Part shown: positions 50,450-59,481 of the stretch, piece after piece
How positions within the stretch are numbered: position 1 is the stretch's first letter
Layout of the letters: each line of letters starts with the position of its first letter
NCBI RefSeq assembly: GCF_009805705.1
Contig: NZ_VSMB01000006.1
Location: 1 to 64,000, forward strand
DNA from: Ruania rhizosphaerae
GTDB taxonomy: Bacteria; Actinomycetota; Actinomycetes; Actinomycetales; Beutenbergiaceae
DNA length: 64,000 bases
Reading direction: 5' to 3'
The notes under the pieces: model-generated
Told to the model about the DNA's origin: nothing
The model's database searches: none
The model's input: the letters and a program-made list of their open reading frames with translations, nothing else
Made by a program: the position numbers and the translations under genes

Positions 50450-50570
50450 CGCCGGACCGTACGCGCAGCAGACCGTACGGGCAGCAGACATTGCTGACAC
50501 CTGAGCAGTCCGGTTGCGGCAGCGGGGATGACGGCCGCCGCCGCGCGGCTGGGGTAGAGCCCATGACCAT

Positions 50571-50576
50571 TAGGAT
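50571..50576 (+). promoter_or_regulatory. -10 box TAGGAT of a leaderless promoter
   Basis: TAGGAT is seven bases before the ATG of metG at 50584 and supports this start over the in-frame ATG at 50563. Confidence 0.55.
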
Positions 50577-50583
50577 CGAGTCC

Positions 50584-52380
50584 ATGACCCACATCCTCTC
50601 GGCCGTGGCGTGGCCCTACGCCAACGGCCCCCGGCACATCGGTCACGTCGCAGGTTTCGGCGTCCCCTCGGACGTCTTCAGCCGGCACATGCGGATGGCG
50701 GGTCACGACGTGCTGATGATCTCCGGCACCGATGAGCATGGCACCCCGATCCTGGTGCAGGCCGAGCAGGAGGGCGTCTCCCCGCAGGAGCTGGCCGACC
50801 GCTACAACCGGGTCATCGTGGAAGACCTCACCTCCCTGGGTCTGTCCTACGACCTGTTCACCCGCACCACCACGCGCAACCACTACGCCGTCGTGCAGGA
50901 GATGTTCCGCACGGTGCACAAGAACGGGTACATGGTGGAGAAGACCACCATGGGTGCCATCTCGCCCTCGACGGGGCGCACCCTGCCGGACCGCTTCATC
51001 GAGGGCACCTGCCCGATCTGCGGCTACGACGGCGCCCGGGGCGACCAATGCGACAACTGCGGCAACCAGCTTGACCCGATCGACCTGAAGAACCCGCGCA
51101 GCCGCATCAACGGCGAGACGCCCAAGTTCGTCGAGTCCAATCACTTCTTCCTCGACCTGCCGGCCTTCGTGGACGCCCTCGCCTCCTGGCTGGAGACCCG
51201 CGACGGGTGGCGCCCGAACGTGCTCAACTTCAGCCGCAACCTGCTCGACGACGTGCGCCCTCGAGCCATGACCCGCGACATCGACTGGGGCATCCCGGTG
51301 CCGCTGGACGGCTGGGAGAACAACCCCAGCAAGCGGCTGTACGTGTGGTTCGACGCCGTCATCGGCTACCTGTCCTCCTCGATCGAGTGGGCCCGGCGCC
51401 AGGGCACCCCGGAGGCCTGGCGCGACTGGTGGACCAACCCCGACGCGCGCTCGTACTACTTCATGGGTAAGGACAACATCACCTTCCACTCCCAGATCTG
51501 GCCGGCCGAACTGCTGGCCTACGACGGCGGAGGCTCGCGTGGGGGAGAACCAGGCGCTTTCGGTTCGCTCCAACTACCGACCGAGGTGGTCAGCTCGGAG
51601 TTCCTGAATGTGGAGGGGCAGAAGTTCTCCTCCTCCCGTGGTGTGGTCATCTACGTGCGGGACATGCTCGCCCGCTACCAGCCGGACGCCTTCCGTTACT
51701 ACGTGGCCGCCGCAGGTCCGGAGAACCAAGACGTCGACTTCACCTGGGAGTCCTTCCTGAGCCGCACCAACGATGAGCTCGTCGCCGGCTGGGGCAATCT
51801 GGTCAACCGGACCGCGAGCATGGTGGCGAAGAACTTCGGTGAGATCCCGAGTCCGGGCGATGTCGCGGATGTTGACAGAAACATCCTCGCCACCACGAAC
51901 AAGGCCTTCACGACGGTGGGTTCGGCGATCGAGGCGAACCGGCAACGGCACGCGATCTCGGAGGCGATGCGGACCGTCGCCGAGGTGAACCGGTACGTCT
52001 CCGAGACTCAGCCCTGGAAACTGAAGACGGACCCGGAGCGTCTGGCCACCGTGCTGCACACCACGACCCAGGCCGTGAGTGACTGCAATACGTTGCTTGC
52101 CCCGTTCCTGCCGCACTCCGCCCAGGACGTGCACACCACATTGGGAGGTAGCGGAACCTTCGCTCCGCAGCCACGGATCGAGGAGGTCACCGACCTCGAC
52201 GACGACTCCCGCGAGTACCCGGTGATTACCGGCGACTACAGCCAGATGCCCTCCTGGGAGTCCCGCCCCGTCGTGCCCGGAACCTCGATTGCGAAACCGA
52301 CCCCGGTGTTCACTAAGCTGGACGACTCGATCGTCACCGAGGAACTGGAGCGGCTGCGCGAGAAGGCCGATGGCGCGTAA
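50584..52380 (+). CDS. metG: Methionyl-tRNA synthetase
   Basis: The 598-residue enzyme charges tRNA-Met. The HIGH motif is at residues 18-21, the zinc knuckle has four cysteines in [19 protein letters not shown], the KMSKS loop reads KFSSSRG, and a helical anticodon domain follows with [10 protein letters not shown]. Length fits the family; the C-terminal dimer domain of some MetG proteins is absent. It is the first gene of a metG-tatD unit. Confidence 0.96.
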   Translation: MTHILSAVAWPYANGPRHIGHVAGFGVPSDVFSRHMRMAGHDVLMISGTDEHGTPILVQAEQEGVSPQELADRYNRVIVEDLTSLGLSYDLFTRTTTRNHYAVVQEMFRTVHKNGYMVEKTTMGAISPSTGRTLPDRFIEGTCPICGYDGARGDQCDNCGNQLDPIDLKNPRSRINGETPKFVESNHFFLDLPAFVDALASWLETRDGWRPNVLNFSRNLLDDVRPRAMTRDIDWGIPVPLDGWENNPSKRLYVWFDAVIGYLSSSIEWARRQGTPEAWRDWWTNPDARSYYFMGKDNITFHSQIWPAELLAYDGGGSRGGEPGAFGSLQLPTEVVSSEFLNVEGQKFSSSRGVVIYVRDMLARYQPDAFRYYVAAAGPENQDVDFTWESFLSRTNDELVAGWGNLVNRTASMVAKNFGEIPSPGDVADVDRNILATTNKAFTTVGSAIEANRQRHAISEAMRTVAEVNRYVSETQPWKLKTDPERLATVLHTTTQAVSDCNTLLAPFLPHSAQDVHTTLGGSGTFAPQPRIEEVTDLDDDSREYPVITGDYSQMPSWESRPVVPGTSIAKPTPVFTKLDDSIVTEELERLREKADGA

Positions 52381-53278
52381 GCGCGAGAAGGGCTTCCCGC
52401 CCGCCCCCGAGCCACTTCCGGTCGCCGTGGTGGACAACCACACGCATCTGGAGTCCATCGCCGGTGTCCTTCCCGACGACGTGCCCGACCCTGGTCTGAG
52501 TGGTCACCTCGAGCAGGCCCGCGCGGTAGGGGTGACGGCGATGGTGCAGATCGGTTGCGATCTGGACTCTGCCCGTTGGAGCGTGCACGCAGCCCAGCAG
52601 TATCCCGAGCTCGTTGCCGGGGTGGCGATCCACCCGAACGAGGCCGTGCTGCACGCAGGCGTCCGGGAGGTGGCCCCCGATGGTCTGGATCCAGATCCGC
52701 GGGCCCGGCACGAGAAGAATTTGGATGAGGCGATCGCGGAGATCGCCGAGCTGGCCCGGGCAGATCGAGTACGCACGGTGGGTGAGAGCGGGCTGGACTA
52801 CTTCCGCGCCGGTGAGCAGGGACGCGCAGCGCAGCGGGACGCGTTCCGCGCGCACATCGCACTCGCCAAGGAGTTGGACCTGCCGCTGCAGATCCACGAC
52901 CGTGAGGCTCATGAGGATGTGCTCGAGGTGTTGAAGCAGGACGGTGCGCCGCGGCGCACCGTGTTCCACTGCTTCTCGGGGGACGCCGAGATGGCAGCCG
53001 AGTGCGTGCGGCGCGGCTACTACCTCTCCTTCTCCGGCACCGTCACGTTCAAGGCTGCGGATGAGATCCGCTCGGCAGCGATGCTCGCGCCGGCTGAGCA
53101 GCTGCTCGTGGAGACGGACGCGCCCTACCTGACCCCGCACCCCTACCGCGGACGGCCGAATGCCCCCTACCTGGCAGCGCACACGCTACGCGTGCTCGCC
53201 GAGGTGCGTCAGGAGCGACTGGAGACGCTCTGCGACATGGTCCGGACGACGTCGGAGGAAATCTACGGACCCTGGTGA
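52370..53278 (+). CDS. tatD: TatD family metal-dependent deoxyribonuclease
   Basis: The 302-residue protein has the TatD fold: DNHTHLES near the start, [39 protein letters not shown] and [15 protein letters not shown], which bear the metal ligands. The ATG lies 11 bases inside the metG end and is preceded by GAGAAGG, so the two are coupled. TatD proteins are 3'-5' exonucleases in DNA repair. Confidence 0.93.
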   Translation: MARKREKGFPPAPEPLPVAVVDNHTHLESIAGVLPDDVPDPGLSGHLEQARAVGVTAMVQIGCDLDSARWSVHAAQQYPELVAGVAIHPNEAVLHAGVREVAPDGLDPDPRARHEKNLDEAIAEIAELARADRVRTVGESGLDYFRAGEQGRAAQRDAFRAHIALAKELDLPLQIHDREAHEDVLEVLKQDGAPRRTVFHCFSGDAEMAAECVRRGYYLSFSGTVTFKAADEIRSAAMLAPAEQLLVETDAPYLTPHPYRGRPNAPYLAAHTLRVLAEVRQERLETLCDMVRTTSEEIYGPW

Positions 53279-53346
53279 AGCACGTGCGCCGGTCGTGACA
53301 CATCCCACGATGCGGGCAAGATTCGACCCGGAATCTGGCACATCAG

Positions 53347-53365
53347 GTCACGAATCGGTTACGGT
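53347..53365 (+). promoter_or_regulatory. Promoter of the first wall lytic gene with GTCAC-N6-GTTAC motif
   Basis: GTCACGAATCGGTTAC (53347-53362) is followed by the rest of a -10 box, TACGGT at 53360-53365. The same arrangement is found before rpfB at 54597-54615. The direct half-sites 11 bases apart recall MtrA-type boxes; that name is a suggestion only. Confidence 0.5.
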
Positions 53366-53420
53366 CAGGGGGCGGCCCATCCCTCCTGGGTCGCTCAAGG
53401 CAAGAACAGGACCCCTCCCC

Positions 53421-54509
53421 GTGCCCCAGAGCAACACCACGTCCCGCCACCGTGCGGACGCCCCAGTCGCCACTACTCTCCCCCGTCCGATCCGTCGCGC
53501 GATCGGCGCCGCCGGTCTTGCCGTCGTCCTCGCCGGCTCGCTTGCCTTTGCGGCTACGCAGTCCTCGGGCGGTGACAACATGGCCGAGCAGGCGACTCTC
53601 GCCGGCGCCGGGCAGTACAGCGTCGACCGGACCGACTACTGGAACCAGGTCTCCCGCGGCGGGGACAGTGCGCGCGAGGCGCTGAACGAGGCAGGGGAGT
53701 CCGTCTCGTTCTCCGTGACTGTCGATGATCGTGAGGTGGAGATCACCTCCAACGCGCAGACCCTGGCTGACGCTCTCATCGAGAACGGCATCGTCGTCGG
53801 TCTGGATGACAACGTCTCGGTCCCGATGAACAGCCTTCCCACTGAGGGTGCGGACGTCCAGATCGAACGCGTGGGTACCGTGTTCGGCACGGAGACCGAG
53901 ACCCTCGAATACGAGACCATCGAACGCGAGACCTCCGCTCTGGAGCGGGGGGAGACGCGCACCGAGACCGAGGGCCGTGAGGGGTCACGGGTTCTCGCGT
54001 ACACCGCCGTGTACGAGGGCGGTGAGGAGGTCTCCCGGACCACGACCGCCGAGATCCTGGTGTCGGCACCGGTGGATGAGGTCATCCTCGTCGGCACGGC
54101 TGCGCCGCAGCCTGCCGCGACTTCCAGCTCGTCGAGTTCGTCGCAGTCGGACTCCAGCGAGTCATCAGCCTCCAGTGAGTCGTCAGCCCCCAGCGGCAGT
54201 TACTCCGGGAGCGACCCGCGCTCCATCGCCCGCCAGATGGTCGAGGCACGTGGCTGGGGCAGCGATCAGTGGAGTTGCCTGGATTCTCTCTGGCAGCGCG
54301 AGAGCAACTGGAACCCCTACGCACAGAACCCGACGTCGGGTGCCTACGGGATCCCCCAGTCGCTGCCTGGTTCGAAGATGGGCTCGGTTGCCTCGGACTG
54401 GCGAACCAATCCGGTCACCCAGATCACGTGGGGCCTGAACTACATCTCCGGCCGGTACGGCACCCCGTGCGGCGCCTGGGGCCACTCCCAGTCCGTCGGC
54501 TGGTACTGA
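53421..54509 (+). CDS. Secreted G5-domain protein with transglycosylase-like C-terminus
   Basis: From the GTG the protein has 362 residues. A signal or anchor helix is at about 25-45, one DUF348 domain at about 85-140, and a G5 domain at about 140-215 with ETLEYETIERET. A Ser-rich linker of about 40 residues leads to a lytic C-terminus (about 275-362) with CLDSLWQRESNWNPYAQNP and SGAYGIPQSLPGSKM, which fits a lysozyme-like transglycosylase with the catalytic Glu in RESNW. It cuts or remodels peptidoglycan outside the cell. It shares plan and promoter with the next gene, rpfB, but the catalytic domain is of another type. Confidence 0.88.
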   Translation: MPQSNTTSRHRADAPVATTLPRPIRRAIGAAGLAVVLAGSLAFAATQSSGGDNMAEQATLAGAGQYSVDRTDYWNQVSRGGDSAREALNEAGESVSFSVTVDDREVEITSNAQTLADALIENGIVVGLDDNVSVPMNSLPTEGADVQIERVGTVFGTETETLEYETIERETSALERGETRTETEGREGSRVLAYTAVYEGGEEVSRTTTAEILVSAPVDEVILVGTAAPQPAATSSSSSSSQSDSSESSASSESSAPSGSYSGSDPRSIARQMVEARGWGSDQWSCLDSLWQRESNWNPYAQNPTSGAYGIPQSLPGSKMGSVASDWRTNPVTQITWGLNYISGRYGTPCGAWGHSQSVGWY

Positions 54510-54596
54510 GCCGGGAGTGACCGCGTCCGAACGACCGAGCGTGGCGCGCGGCAGCACCACGTGCGCAGGCTCACAGCCGCCCGCCTCGACCACCGC

Positions 54597-54615
54597 ATAA
54601 CGATTGGGTTACATT
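54597..54615 (+). promoter_or_regulatory. Promoter of rpfB with ATAAC-N6-GTTAC motif
   Basis: ATAACGATTGGGTTAC (54597-54612) agrees with the motif before the preceding wall lytic gene in 12 of 16 positions. The -10 box TACATT (54610-54615) overlaps its end, giving an untranslated leader of about 100 bases. Confidence 0.5.
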
Positions 54616-54725
54616 CGACAGGTCGCGGGCCCTGTTGAGGGTGCTGATCTGCGCCTCCCGCCCGAACAGCGGCGCCTGTGCGCCGCTGAACTCCTGAAAC
54701 CCCCTCCCCCTCCAGAGGATGTCCT

Positions 54726-55988
54726 GTGTCTTTCTTCCGCCGCACCGCCGAGCCCAGCCCCGCCGATCCCGGGGAGTCCTGGGACGTGCCTGAGACCGAG
54801 GCACAGCCATCGTCCCCCGCTCACGGCCGTCGCCGACGGGTGATCGTGGGAAGCGTCGCTGCGGTCGCGCTCGTGCTCGGCGGCTCCACCGCCGCGATCG
54901 CCGCCGCGCACAAGTCCGTCGAGATCGACCTCAACGGCCAGACCTACAGCCACAGCACCTTCGCCGGGGACGTCGACGGACTGCTCGAGGAAGCCGGTAT
55001 CGACCTCGGACCCCACGATGAGGTCGTGCCCGGCGTCGACGAGCGCCTGACCGACAACGCCGAGATCGTCGTCCGTACCGCCCAGCAGTTGACGATCACC
55101 GAGGGAGGCCAGGAACGAACCATCTGGACCACTGCCCTCTCCGCAGCCGGTGCGCTTCAGGATCTGGCCGCCACGGGGCGCGAGGCATCGGTGGTGGCGT
55201 CCCGGTCCTCCGACGGACGCGCCGACCTCGACCTTCCGCTGGCGGTCGATGGCGAGATCGTCATCGCCGTCGACGGGGAGGAACGCACCGTGAACACTGA
55301 CGGCGCCGTCTCCCTCGCCGAGGTGCTCCTACGCGCTGAGGTCGAGCTCGGAGCGCAGGACGACGCCACGGTCACGAGCGCCGACGGTGAGGTCCTCGTC
55401 ACGGTGACCCGCCGGTCGACCGAGACCGAGACGCAGACCGAGGTCATCGAGTACGAGTCCTCCGAACGTGGAACCGATGAGCTCTACGTCGGCCAGTCCC
55501 GGGTGGTGCAGGACGGTCAGGACGGCGAACGCACGCTGGAGGTCGTCAACCAACTCGTCAACGGTGAGGTGGTGAGTACGAAGGTCACCTCCGACGAGGT
55601 CACGACGGAACCGGTCACCGAGGTCACCGAGGTCGGGACTGCCGAGCGGCCCGCGCCGGAGCCCACCACGTCCAGCAGCTCGGGCAGCTCCAGCTCCTCG
55701 GGTTCCTCCAGCTCCTCGAGCTCTTCCGGTGGGTCGAGTTCGGCCGGCAGTGGCGTGTGGGCAGCTCTCGCACAGTGCGAGTCCGGTGGCAACCCGCAGA
55801 TCGTCAGCTCCAACGGCCTCTACTACGGCCTGTACCAGTTCACAGTGAGCACTTGGCAGTCGGTGGGCGGGTCGGGCCTTCCGACCGAGGCTTCCGCCGC
55901 CGAGCAGACTCAGCGTGCCCAGGCGCTGCAGGCACGCTCCGGCTGGGGGCAGTGGCCCCACTGCGCCGCGCAGCTCGGTCTCCTCTGA
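54726..55988 (+). CDS. rpfB: Resuscitation-promoting factor RpfB
   Basis: The 420-residue protein has a membrane anchor at about 40-62, DUF348 repeats (about 65-230) and a G5 domain (about 235-305, TEVIEYESSERGT). A linker of mostly Ser and Gly (about 315-343) leads to the Rpf lysozyme-like domain (about 344-420). The catalytic Glu is in AALAQCESGGNPQ, with YYGLYQFTVSTWQSVGG and a WPHCAAQLG end. Rpf enzymes cut peptidoglycan and help dormant cells resume growth. The start is GTG after GAGGATG. Confidence 0.95.
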   Translation: MSFFRRTAEPSPADPGESWDVPETEAQPSSPAHGRRRRVIVGSVAAVALVLGGSTAAIAAAHKSVEIDLNGQTYSHSTFAGDVDGLLEEAGIDLGPHDEVVPGVDERLTDNAEIVVRTAQQLTITEGGQERTIWTTALSAAGALQDLAATGREASVVASRSSDGRADLDLPLAVDGEIVIAVDGEERTVNTDGAVSLAEVLLRAEVELGAQDDATVTSADGEVLVTVTRRSTETETQTEVIEYESSERGTDELYVGQSRVVQDGQDGERTLEVVNQLVNGEVVSTKVTSDEVTTEPVTEVTEVGTAERPAPEPTTSSSSGSSSSSGSSSSSSSSGGSSSAGSGVWAALAQCESGGNPQIVSSNGLYYGLYQFTVSTWQSVGGSGLPTEASAAEQTQRAQALQARSGWGQWPHCAAQLGLL

Positions 55989-56000
55989 GCCCGGTCCGCT

Positions 56001-56112
56001 CCAGAAATCGCTCGTCGATCTGGCTGCTCACGAGCAGCCAGATCGACGAGCGATTTCAGGTTTCGGTGACACACGAGTGAGGGTGGCAGCCAGATCGACG
56101 AGCGATTTCTGG
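56001..56112. repeat. Tripartite palindromic element C (family ABC)
   Basis: The left arm from CCAGAAATCGCTCGTCGATC and the right arm up to GATCGACGAGCGATTTCAGG form a long stem with a two-base centre (56003-56059). A second right arm GCAGCCAGATCGACGAGCGA follows from 56087. It begins 13 bases after the rpfB stop, like element B after GH42. Confidence 0.8.
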
Positions 56113-56171
56113 GGGAGCGGGCACGAGGGTCGCAGCCGACCTTCACGCGACCGACCTCTCACGCGGCCGAC

Positions 56172-56177
56172 TAGGCT
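56172..56177 (+). promoter_or_regulatory. -10 box TAGGCT of a leaderless promoter
   Basis: TAGGCT lies six bases before the GTG of rsmA at 56184, which has no ribosome site. Confidence 0.55.
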
Positions 56178-56183
56178 CGCCCC

Positions 56184-57071
56184 GTGACCACACCCGACCC
56201 GGCCGGTGAGACCGTCCACCTGCTGACAGCCTCCGACATCCGGGCCCTGGCTTCGCTCCTGGGAATCCGTCCCACCAAGACGCTCGGCCAGAACTTCGTC
56301 ACCGACGGTGGCACGGTTCGCCGCATCGTGCGCGCGGCTGGTGTGACGCCGTCGGACACCGTGCTCGAAGTGGGCCCGGGGCTTGGCTCGCTGACACTGG
56401 GACTGCTGGAGACCGGGGCGCGGGTGATCGCCGTCGAGATCGACCCCACTCTCGCCCGGGCCCTTCCCGGTACTGTCGCCGAGCACGCTCCGGCCGCCTC
56501 AGAACGGCTCACCGTCGTGACCGGTGATGCCATGCAGGTGACTGAGCTCCCGGCCGTTCCGACCCGTCTCGTGGCCAATCTGCCCTACAACGTGGCTGTG
56601 CCGGTGCTGCTACACCTGCTGGAACGGTTCGACTCCCTGACCGAGGTGCTCGTCATGGTGCAGGCCGAGGTGGCCGACCGGCTGGTCGCCGGCCCCGGGT
56701 CGCGCACGTACGGCATTCCTTCTGCCAAGGCCGCCTGGTATGCGGCCGCCACGCGCGCCGGCTCGATCGGCCGCACCGTGTTCTGGCCGGTGCCGAATGT
56801 GGACTCCGCGCTGGTCCGGATGGTCCGCCGGACCCCACCGGCAACGGCCGGGAGCCGGGAGGCGACTTTCGCCTGTATCGATGCTGCCTTCTCCCAGCGT
56901 CGCAAGACGCTACGCTCGGCGCTGTCCGGGTGGGCCGGATCGGCGACACTCGCCGAGCAGACGTTGCGGGAGGCAGGGGTGGACCCCACGACCCGAGGTG
57001 AGCGCCTCGACATCGCCCAGTTCGCTGCGGTGGCCGCTGCCCGTGGTGCCGTGCGTGAGGCAGAACAGTGA
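56184..57071 (+). CDS. rsmA: 16S rRNA (adenine1518-N6/adenine1519-N6)-dimethyltransferase
   Basis: The 295-residue protein is RsmA (KsgA). Near the start is [12 protein letters not shown]; the SAM site is [17 protein letters not shown]; the catalytic motif is [12 protein letters not shown]; and the C-terminal domain has [12 protein letters not shown]. It dimethylates two adenines near the 3' end of 16S rRNA. Its stop overlaps the ispE start by four bases, the classic actinobacterial pair. Confidence 0.96.
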   Translation: MTTPDPAGETVHLLTASDIRALASLLGIRPTKTLGQNFVTDGGTVRRIVRAAGVTPSDTVLEVGPGLGSLTLGLLETGARVIAVEIDPTLARALPGTVAEHAPAASERLTVVTGDAMQVTELPAVPTRLVANLPYNVAVPVLLHLLERFDSLTEVLVMVQAEVADRLVAGPGSRTYGIPSAKAAWYAAATRAGSIGRTVFWPVPNVDSALVRMVRRTPPATAGSREATFACIDAAFSQRRKTLRSALSGWAGSATLAEQTLREAGVDPTTRGERLDIAQFAAVAAARGAVREAEQ

Positions 57072-58054
57072 GCGAGCCCATCGGTGAGGCTGCGGCCGCT
57101 GGTGCGGTGCATGTGCGTGCCCCCGGCAAGATCAACCTGGTCCTGAAGGTCGGTCCGCTCGGCGACGACGGGTACCACCCCCTGGCCACCGTCTTCCAGG
57201 CGGTCTCGCTGTACGAGGACGTGATCGCGACCCCGGCCGACGAGATCGAGATCTCCGTGACCGGACGTCATGCCGAGCAGGTGCCCACGGATGAGTCCAA
57301 CCTCGCCCACCGGGCCGCGGCGCTGCTCGCCGAGGCGACGGGGACTACCGAGGGTGTGCACCTGCGCATCACCAAGAATGTCCCCACCGCGGGCGGGATG
57401 GCCGGTGGATCGGCCGACGCTGCCGCCGCGCTGCTCGCCTGTGACCTGCTCTGGGAGACCGGGCTGGCACGCGAGGAGCTGGGGCACCTGGCCGCCGAGC
57501 TGGGCGCCGACGTGCCGTTTGCTCTCACCGGCCAGACCGCACTCGGCCGCGGCCGCGGGGACGAGCTCACTCCGGCACTGGCACGGGGGCGCTTTCACTG
57601 GGTGCTGGCACTCTTCGATGAGGGGCTGTCCACGCCGGAGGTCTTCGCCACCTGGGACCGGCTCGCTGCTGAGCAGGACTCCGCGCAGCCCGCCGCAACG
57701 CCCTCGTCGGACTCAGTGGCGGAGCCACTGGACGTGGGTGAGGAAGTCATGCAGGCGCTCGTCTCCGGCCAACCTCACCGCCTCGCCGAGGTTCTGGTCA
57801 ACGACCTCACTCTCGCGGCCACCGAGCTGCGACCCGCCGTCGGCGTCGTGCAGGAGCAGGCGCTCGCCGCCGGCGGGCTGGCCGCTGTGGTCTCCGGTTC
57901 CGGGCCCACCGTGGCCACACTCGCCGCAGATCACGCCAGCGCGCTGGAACTGGCCTCGCAGCTGCGGAGCAAGCAGGTGGCGGATGAGGTGCTCGTCGTC
58001 ACCAGTCCTGCCCCCGGGGCCAGGCTCGTCGAACCGGTCCGCGACAACGTGTAG
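57068..58054 (+). CDS. ispE: 4-diphosphocytidyl-2-C-methyl-D-erythritol kinase
   Basis: The 328-residue protein is a GHMP kinase of the non-mevalonate isoprenoid pathway. It has [24 protein letters not shown] at the start, the ATP loop [19 protein letters not shown], and [12 protein letters not shown] near the end. An insert rich in Ala, Ser and Pro (about 200-222) makes it slightly long. The GTG start is coupled to rsmA. Confidence 0.95.
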   Translation: MSEPIGEAAAAGAVHVRAPGKINLVLKVGPLGDDGYHPLATVFQAVSLYEDVIATPADEIEISVTGRHAEQVPTDESNLAHRAAALLAEATGTTEGVHLRITKNVPTAGGMAGGSADAAAALLACDLLWETGLAREELGHLAAELGADVPFALTGQTALGRGRGDELTPALARGRFHWVLALFDEGLSTPEVFATWDRLAAEQDSAQPAATPSSDSVAEPLDVGEEVMQALVSGQPHRLAEVLVNDLTLAATELRPAVGVVQEQALAAGGLAAVVSGSGPTVATLAADHASALELASQLRSKQVADEVLVVTSPAPGARLVEPVRDNV

Positions 58055-58065
58055 GACGAGGCCAC

Positions 58066-59481
58066 TCAGGCGGCGTCGGTGCTGTCGCCCGACAACGCTG
58101 GTCCTACGCGTGCGGCCCGCACATTGCCGTCGGAGTCCTTCGTGTCCTGAGGGAGCACCGGCCACCGTCGCAGCAGCAGGTTGCGTAGCTCCGCCTCAGC
58201 CTGGTTGACCATCGAGGTCCATATGAACGCGATCGTCAGCATGGCCACCGCTGCGGCCGTGATCAGCACGGCCGGCCACCGCAGGCCGGAGAACAGCGTG
58301 GTCGCGTCGGCGAAGACGTGTATCTCCACGGTCGAGAGGATCATCCACACCGGGCCGAGCACCAGGCCGATCCCGGCGAGTGCGGCGAGGACCTGTGCCA
58401 TCGTGACCGACCGCTGATCCGCATAGGCGGCGAGCATCGACGGCACCGGTTGCTCCGCCTGCGGGTCTGCCACGGTCTCGTGCAGGTACTCGCGCTCGGC
58501 GGCCAGCCCGGCGCCGGTGATCAGGCTCCCGATGAGTGCGGCGACCAGCACCAGCGCGATCAGGGCGGCGAATCCCCACATCCCGAGCTCGGCCAGTCGT
58601 GCGGTCTCGGGCTCCAGCGAGGCGCGGGGCCCTGCCGATCCACCGGTCCACCGCTCGGCGTCCGGATAGGCCACCACCTGCAGCGCCTGGAGCAACAGCA
58701 CCGCTATACCGGCGAGCACCCCCGCGAAGCCCGTGATACGGGTCCCGATCCGTATGCGTAGGTCCCGCCCGGCGTTGCCGCGCGCGGGCTCCAGTCCGAG
58801 GGCGCGTGCGCGGGCCCAGGCGGCCTCCTCGTCCTCGGTGCTCCAGTGTGCGGCGATCTCCCGGCGACGCTCCCGCTGTGCCGGAAGAATCACGCGCCGG
58901 ATGTGCCGGAGGCCCATGATCGCCGCACCCGTCAGAGCCCCGCAGGCAAGGCCCACGAGCATGCCCTCGCCCCAGCCCTCGACCACGGCGACGCCGATGA
59001 GCGCGAGCGCGAAGAGGCCGGCCACGCCGACCGTCATGATGAGGAATCCCCCGATCGGCATATCCTCTGTCACCACCTGTTCGACCTGCGGCGGCGCGGG
59101 TACCGCCTCGCGCGGTGCGCCCTGTCGGGCGGCATCGGCGAGTGCTCGCGAAGTTGCCACTCGCCGCACGGCCAGGGCAAGGCAAATCAGCAGCCCCACC
59201 ACGTAGGCGAGGATGAGGAGTACCAGGATGCTCATCCGGGTGGTCTGGTCCACGGCATCCACGACGGCGCTACTCACCTCCCCTCCCATGCCCAGGTCGT
59301 AGAGCGCGTCCCAGAGGAGTCCTTCCTGGGTGAGGATCGCAGCGGCGAAGACCGCGCCGAAGGCCGCCAACAACCCCGCTGCCATCGGGACCAACGTGCG
59401 GCGCGCATCCCGCGCGATCGTGCCGGCCAGGCCGAGGGGGTATTCGCGCCAGTGGTGAGTGCTCTCTGGGGTCTCAGACAT
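58066..59481 (-). CDS. Multi-pass membrane protein of unknown function
   Basis: The 471-residue protein has about eight membrane helices, in pairs separated by charged loops (for example LVPMAAGLLAAFGAVFAAAI and LLILAYVVGLLICLALAV). A cytoplasmic charged segment of about 60 residues (REIAAHWSTEDEEAAWARAR) interrupts the middle. I do not recognise a family. The ATG overlaps the end of the ABC-F gene by eight bases, so the two are co-translated. It ends 11 bases from the convergent ispE gene without a terminator in between. Confidence 0.8.
   Translation of the reverse strand: MSETPESTHHWREYPLGLAGTIARDARRTLVPMAAGLLAAFGAVFAAAILTQEGLLWDALYDLGMGGEVSSAVVDAVDQTTRMSILVLLILAYVVGLLICLALAVRRVATSRALADAARQGAPREAVPAPPQVEQVVTEDMPIGGFLIMTVGVAGLFALALIGVAVVEGWGEGMLVGLACGALTGAAIMGLRHIRRVILPAQRERRREIAAHWSTEDEEAAWARARALGLEPARGNAGRDLRIRIGTRITGFAGVLAGIAVLLLQALQVVAYPDAERWTGGSAGPRASLEPETARLAELGMWGFAALIALVLVAALIGSLITGAGLAAEREYLHETVADPQAEQPVPSMLAAYADQRSVTMAQVLAALAGIGLVLGPVWMILSTVEIHVFADATTLFSGLRWPAVLITAAAVAMLTIAFIWTSMVNQAEAELRNLLLRRWPVLPQDTKDSDGNVRAARVGPALSGDSTDAA

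Noticed and set aside
53279-54725. A ydaO/yuaA (cyclic di-AMP) riboswitch before the wall lytic genes
   Set aside because: Such riboswitches often precede rpf genes in actinobacteria, but the conserved blocks are not present in either leader.
8546-56112. CRISPR array
   Set aside because: The repeats are few, dispersed and palindromic pairs; there is no regular repeat-spacer array and no cas gene.
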